From Thermoleophilia bacterium (GTDB lineage Bacteria > Actinomycetota > Thermoleophilia > Gaiellales > SKUG01), in NCBI GenBank assembly GCA_020438525.1, contig JAGQUL010000112.1:1-14931 (forward strand): a stretch of DNA of 14,931 bases, in the 5' to 3' direction. Position numbers and translations under genes: made by a program. Each line of letters starts with the position of its first letter. Position 1 is the stretch's first letter. Of this stretch, positions 13,401 to 14,931 are shown in pieces. Under the pieces are notes generated by a model. That model was not told the origin of the DNA, made no database searches, and worked only from the letters and a program-made list of their open reading frames with translations.

Positions 13401-14931
13401 CACCGGCCTGGTCAACGCCACCTGCTACATGTACGAGCTCCACGAGTTCGACAACGTCTCCAACTCCACCGTCTACACGTCCGCGGGCGAGATCCGCGTC
13501 GACCTCGACGCGCCGACCGGTGCCGTGGCGCTCACGCCCGCAGGGCCGTGGGGCGGCACGATCGGCATCAACGGCACCGCGGCGGATTCGCTCTCGGGCG
13601 TCGACCACGTGATCGTCACCTACGACGGGCCGGGCGCGAACGACGGCGTCGTGTGCACCTCGCCGGCGCTCGGCGGCACGGCACCGAACTTCAACAATGC
13701 GACGTGGGGCGTTCCGGACTGCAACTGGGACACGATCGCGCTCGCGCTGCCCGACGGCAGCTACACGATCAACGTCGAGGTCTTCGACCGTGCAGGCAAC
13801 AGCGCGTTCGGCACGCCCCGCATCGAGACGGTCGACAACAACCCGCCGACTCCGTTCACGCACCTCGACTTCAGCGAGGGCGCCGGCGGCAACTTCCTCT
13901 TCTGGAACGGCACTGCCGGCACCCCGATGTGGTACAACCCGGCCGGTGCCGCGACGTTCACCGTGCGGATGAGCGCGGCCGACGCGGGCGTGGGCATGAG
14001 CCACGTCGCGTTCCCCACGCTCGGTGCCGGCTGGAGCCCCGCGGGCGCTAACGTTCCGGGTGCCACGCCGTACGCGTTCACGTACAGCTACACCGCGTCG
14101 CCGGCAGCTCCGAACACGGTCACCGCGAGCGCGTTCGACACGGCCGGCAACTCCTCCACCGCGAACTTCACGGTCAGCCCCGACAACACCGCGCCGGCCG
14201 GCGGCACCCTGCAGGTTCCGGGCGGAACCCAGTCCACGACCACGGCCGCAATCACCTACACGCTCGGTACAGACCTGCAGGCGGGCGTCGGATCGTGGTC
14301 GCTCGAGCGAAGCAGCAGCCCGCTTGCCGGCGGCGTCTGCACCGGCTTCGGTCCGTTCACCCCGATCGGTGGAGCCAGCCCGCCCTCGCCCTACAGCGAT
14401 ACCACGCTGGCGAGCGGCAACTGCTACGAGTACCGCCTGATCGTCAAGGACAAGGTCGACAACTCGGCGACGATCACCGATCCCACGACCTTCACGATCA
14501 TGGTCGACGGCGGCAACCCGTCGGCGACGATCAGCGGCACCCCGACCGGCCCGATCGCCGGCAACGGCAACGTCTTCACGGGTACCGCCACCGATCCCGA
14601 GACCTCGATCGACCACGTCGACGTGACGTACTCGGGCCCGGCAAGCGGCACCATGTGCTCCGGTCTCGCCGTGATCGCGGGCAACTGGACGTGCACCTTC
14701 GACACGAACCCCGGACCGGCGCTGCCCGACGGCCTGTACACCCTCACGGTCGAGGCGTTCGACGCCGCCGGCAACTCGAGCGGCCCGGTCACGCGAACCG
14801 TGGTGGTCGACAACAACGGCCCCGTGCTCAACTCGCTCACGCTCGTCGAGGCCAGCGGCGGCCAGTACATCCACGTGAGCGGCACCACCGCCTACTTCAA
14901 CCCCGCCGGCGCCGGCACGATCCGCGTCGAC
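7480..14931 (+). CDS. Giant exported protein: PA14 domain plus A-B-C Ig-like super-repeats (3' end beyond window)
   Basis: One frame stays open from the GTG at 7480 to the right edge, 2484 codons without a stop. The GTG was chosen because it is the first start after the in-frame TAA at 7414 and GGGGA lies 10 nt upstream. Residues 1-40 are Arg-rich and cytoplasmic; 41-62 (FAAIFPVVAVILVAAASLTV) form a signal anchor or long signal peptide. Residues ~115-255 form a beta-rich module ending PYVIDPDG (247-254), as in cell-wall-associated and Rhs-like proteins. A PA14 domain covers about 385-537 (YQFMTYSDDGIRLDV core), usually a carbohydrate-binding or adhesion module. From residue 599 to the end run Ig-like domains bounded by VDNTPP-type linkers and ending TYTI...DxAGNS strands. 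The composition, rich in Gly, Thr, Asp and Asn and low in Lys, fits an extracellular protein. An adhesin, S-layer-associated or wall role is inferred. The C-terminal anchor is not visible. Confidence 0.85.
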   Translation, partial: MTRFAQRSEPLPRNAAPSRVRGSRPELELVPSLDDAVPSRFAAIFPVVAVILVAAASLTVWHALTRGDRVGQWTSATSLADQARPLPTFVDDALGSPVAGYASMKTTYFPGRLGDPLTSGFGDRDQRQVGFALQDPPATVARSDYQYGVRFTTRDVDIVHDNRTALLREQLVVRRHQGTKTWRWTLTGPGRARLAADGSIQMTNGASIEAPKLYDETGKVLDIPGLAWNLRGREFSLTIDDSNIALPYVIDPDGTNPEISIDNISTSSPCVYVISNWEAWVRSLDCAGSFDVTVQAYDVWQDNTESNTSGLGTGTTAGTYGVNWNNPNNTLNTTGSSNWTRTSPQYEAGAEKGLNVTCWGNNSFTGPADGSGVDNKLDYSAENNVSGFNHSSTDDPDINTGDAGNANVDDPFEPASLLAAVPPNLYPYSNAMSCRWTGYVTGRNNSGNYQFMTYSDDGIRLDVGANTSDPFPIYSNCTGGTPAVCNWTPHGPTWNGPSGNVNFASPYEAHPITVIWNEGGGRAATGVIWNPPGGPALANNPQAGYEVIPESALVTDVYYTNTYNFGIDAFDPLNGNFDTQIVARDQNGRTRQTPFRVKMDNRAPDPAVTFTAATAPDWTNATQSGWTNDNTIVLSKRDAGETGSGIASILTEVRFAPLNPATNECGAPQPIQTVTTGWTYSTGSTQNYNFDGDTGTAGTQPAPDGCYYFQYTVKDRVNGTTVNKMTATADINDPTTWIKVDTQPPAYSAGTLTFTPEPGSADYLYSPAAGQLFYNSTTAGAVRISAGVTDDGRGVDRVVFPDPDGGAAGWPLGSITDDVDKKTTPYQAVMSWSSGATSLGALNALAYDLVCPGPAPIAPCTAVGNGPTSIPYTITADSTPPSGGTLTTNRQPGCAPAMANNDYFNTDVCLSRTGVFTDGAGSGIDTSRAIYERRESNLVSGVCDPLGAWGIVPGSTTNPAASFVDTSTVTGKCYEYRYALPDRVTNWYYLYNNVVVRKDTVAPTGLINPITPNPTSGLVTVSGNAADAASGVDYVRVEYDGPDPGTAPDADWCPAAPPGPPLSGGNWSCIRDTSAFPDGTYTLILTVYDKAGNSYVAGTETVVLDNQPPVVDNLTFTDPSTTNYHYAVNCSSPPIKPVPPAPQSCTPRVYFNPDQSGSFDIDVDATDAGTGVATVTYPDIDGAATAWTPSGGVVGSPYTLNFSWTGPGATASAFLTANVTDNAGATNPVSFQVIPDNTPPVGLLLNNPAGAYNALSVPITYTVGNDGAGAGIDPGSETIERHSAPFSSPGVCGAYGGASAVTLTAGNDTTVLNGNCYQYRLVVKDRVGNVTTTGWTTDVMVDTTPPTGSLTTTPAATYVSGTIQAKGSAADTYSGLTGGAADITVAFTGGSSGTICTGVNAATYSTGCNWDTTLVGDGSYTITTTITDRAGNTFSPPAVVVTVDNTPPSVSFNSFVEGTGAQYQAVDLGNPQLQWYNDTAPAAGSFAVRINASDGAGSQVNTVGFPLFGAGWSVSPGSGIDSTAPSPYEVTYTWTGAAAEPGAVNATATDFAGRSATQGFTVQADTAPPLGGSINPPNGSQSATSVAIPFTVGTDAQAGIDMTNGYRIERAEATMTGGVCGAFGLFAQVGPLAPATPSYTDTGLVDGKCYQYQLVVTDRVGRTTTYPGAGTVSIDQSTPSGTINPQPTYVSGVINFDGTATDSGTGPSSIILTYDDGGGTSGTICSGQPPLTTVPSASTPWSCPGFNTTSIPDGTYTIDLVVADAAGNTSPAGSIQIPLIVDNTNPSIAFAGFTEVSGVNFQHIAGSTLWYNPAQSGSVTVDITASDTGSGVANVTFPDHDGVGNTLWTNTGLVDTVAPYSKTFTWTAGVAPFALGPQTVTATDNAGRSATAGYTVSADTTPPAGGGLNVTDQTINTTTNSLPITFTSGTDAESGIWKRELWAATATLQNDGTCGAYGPFTNTGMAIPSSPITVTGLVNATCYMYELHEFDNVSNSTVYTSAGEIRVDLDAPTGAVALTPAGPWGGTIGINGTAADSLSGVDHVIVTYDGPGANDGVVCTSPALGGTAPNFNNATWGVPDCNWDTIALALPDGSYTINVEVFDRAGNSAFGTPRIETVDNNPPTPFTHLDFSEGAGGNFLFWNGTAGTPMWYNPAGAATFTVRMSAADAGVGMSHVAFPTLGAGWSPAGANVPGATPYAFTYSYTASPAAPNTVTASAFDTAGNSSTANFTVSPDNTAPAGGTLQVPGGTQSTTTAAITYTLGTDLQAGVGSWSLERSSSPLAGGVCTGFGPFTPIGGASPPSPYSDTTLASGNCYEYRLIVKDKVDNSATITDPTTFTIMVDGGNPSATISGTPTGPIAGNGNVFTGTATDPETSIDHVDVTYSGPASGTMCSGLAVIAGNWTCTFDTNPGPALPDGLYTLTVEAFDAAGNSSGPVTRTVVVDNNGPVLNSLTLVEASGGQYIHVSGTTAYFNPAGAGTIRVD
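9274..9696 (+). repeat. Ig-like unit B0 (first, without an A partner)
   Basis: This first Ig-like unit after PA14 begins MDNRAP and is of type B. It has GSGIASI, a first Cys in NECGAP, a second in DGCYYFQYTVKDRV, and is longer (141 residues) than later B units. It is followed directly by an A unit, with no C unit between, so the regular order only begins after it. Confidence 0.6.
9697..10788 (+). repeat. Super-repeat 1 (A1-B1-C1)
   Basis: A1 starts VDTQPP at 9697, B1 starts ADSTPP at 10105 and C1 starts KDTVAPTG around 10471. The 364-residue length is the longest of the set, because A1 and B1 carry insertions, including an extra Cys pair in each. B1 keeps GVCDPLG...GKCYEYRY and C1 keeps DWC...WSC and PDGTYT. 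Confidence 0.7.
10789..11805 (+). repeat. Super-repeat 2 (A2-B2-C2)
   Basis: A2 starts LDNQPP at 10789, B2 starts PDNTPP at 11182 and C2 starts VDTTPPTG at 11500; 339 residues in all. A2 has the YFNPDQSGSF strand typical of type A and an insertion with two Cys. B2 has GVCGAYG and GNCYQYRLVVKDRVGN. C2 has TICTG, GCNWDT and GDGSYTI. Confidence 0.75.
11806..12819 (+). repeat. Super-repeat 3 (A3-B3-C3)
   Basis: A3 starts VDNTPP at 11806, B3 starts ADTAPP at 12169 and C3 starts IDQSTPSG at 12499; 338 residues. A3 has WYNDTAPAAGSF and a GAGWS strand. B3 has GVCGAFG and GKCYQYQLVVTDRVG. C3 has TICSG, PWSCPGF and PDGTYTI. Confidence 0.75.
12820..13830 (+). repeat. Super-repeat 4 (A4-B4-C4)
   Basis: A4 starts VDNTNP at 12820, B4 starts ADTTPP at 13171 and C4 starts VDLDAPTG at 13498; 337 residues. 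A4 has LWYNPAQSGSV and SGVANVTFP. B4 has GTCGAYGPF and ATCYMYELHEFDNV, the most divergent B tail. C4 has VVCTS, DCNWDT and PDGSYTI. Confidence 0.75.
13831..14805 (+). repeat. Super-repeat 5 (A5-B5-C5)
   Basis: A5 starts VDNNPP at 13831, B5 starts PDNTAP at 14179 and C5 starts VDGGNPS at 14503; 325 residues. A5 has MWYNPAGAATF and GAGWSP. B5 has GVCTGFGPF and GNCYEYRLIVKDKVDN. C5 has TMCSG, NWTCTF and PDGLYTL. Confidence 0.75.
14806..14931 (+). repeat. Super-repeat 6, start of A6 (cut by window edge)
   Basis: The unit begins VDNNGP and shows the type A start (SLTLVEASGGQYIHV) followed by AYFNPAGAGTIRVD, where the window ends. This places the next super-repeat in register and shows that the array continues. 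Confidence 0.7.

Noticed and set aside
9775..14874. A 1699-codon open frame on the minus strand opposite the Ig array
   Set aside because: Its product is almost only Arg, Val, Gly, Ala and Asp in low-complexity runs, as expected from the antisense of GC-ending codons. The plus-strand frame gives clear domains, so this is a shadow.
1..14931. tRNA, rRNA, CRISPR array, insertion sequence or phage genes
   Set aside because: No cloverleaf, spaced direct repeat, transposase motif or terminal inverted repeat was recognised on either strand.

Overview
The window reads as a GC-rich chromosomal segment of an actinobacterium. The marker is the run of an actinobacterial-type integration host factor (mihF), guanylate kinase (gmk) and RNA polymerase omega (rpoZ) downstream of pyrD. 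The form of omega (RARQIN...PPPL...ALEEI), a csrA gene (rare in Actinomycetota, mostly in flagellated deep-branching lineages) and a giant Ig-repeat surface protein together suggest a Thermoleophilia-like or Acidimicrobiia-like organism. That placement is inference.

Layout. Positions 1-1218 (+) hold the 3' part of a DHA2-family 14-helix drug-efflux transporter. It converges on dtd (1225-1662, -), the D-aminoacyl-tRNA deacylase. Dtd diverges across 30 bp from infA (1693-1914, +), translation initiation factor IF-1. Positions 1915-2282 are mostly non-coding, with two hairpins and one doubtful small ORF. Positions 2283-3278 (-) hold a free methionine-(R)-sulfoxide reductase (fRMsr) followed by a small TPR protein. 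csrA (3475-3681, +) diverges from fRMsr. Two unrecognised genes (3715-4167 and 4220-4606) and a possible 58-residue ORF (4653-4829) lie on the minus strand. pyrD (4985-5869), mihF (5988-6329), gmk (6337-6939) and rpoZ (6966-7205) form a plus-strand housekeeping block closed by a strong hairpin at 7241-7285. From 7480 to the right edge one plus-strand frame stays open without a stop for 2484 codons. It encodes an exported, membrane-anchored or secreted protein with an N-terminal hydrophobic segment, a PYVIDP-type module, a PA14 domain and a long array of Ig-like domains.

How it fits together. Most of the window is housekeeping: translation (infA, dtd), nucleotide synthesis (pyrD, gmk), nucleoid structure and transcription (mihF, rpoZ), redox repair (fRMsr) and post-transcriptional control (csrA). 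Several genes (infA, fRMsr, the 150-residue gene, mihF, perhaps pyrD) have a TANNNT -10-like hexamer 6-9 nt before the start codon and no Shine-Dalgarno sequence. This points to leaderless transcripts. csrA, gmk, the TPR gene and the giant gene have recognisable ribosome-binding sites instead.

The most unusual object is the giant protein. Its Ig-like domains fall into three types (A, B, C) repeated in fixed order as a super-repeat of about 325-364 residues, at least five times. Types B and C each keep a pair of cysteines. I did not find a clear unknown defence or mobile system. There are no tRNA, rRNA, CRISPR, IS or phage signals that I could recognise.
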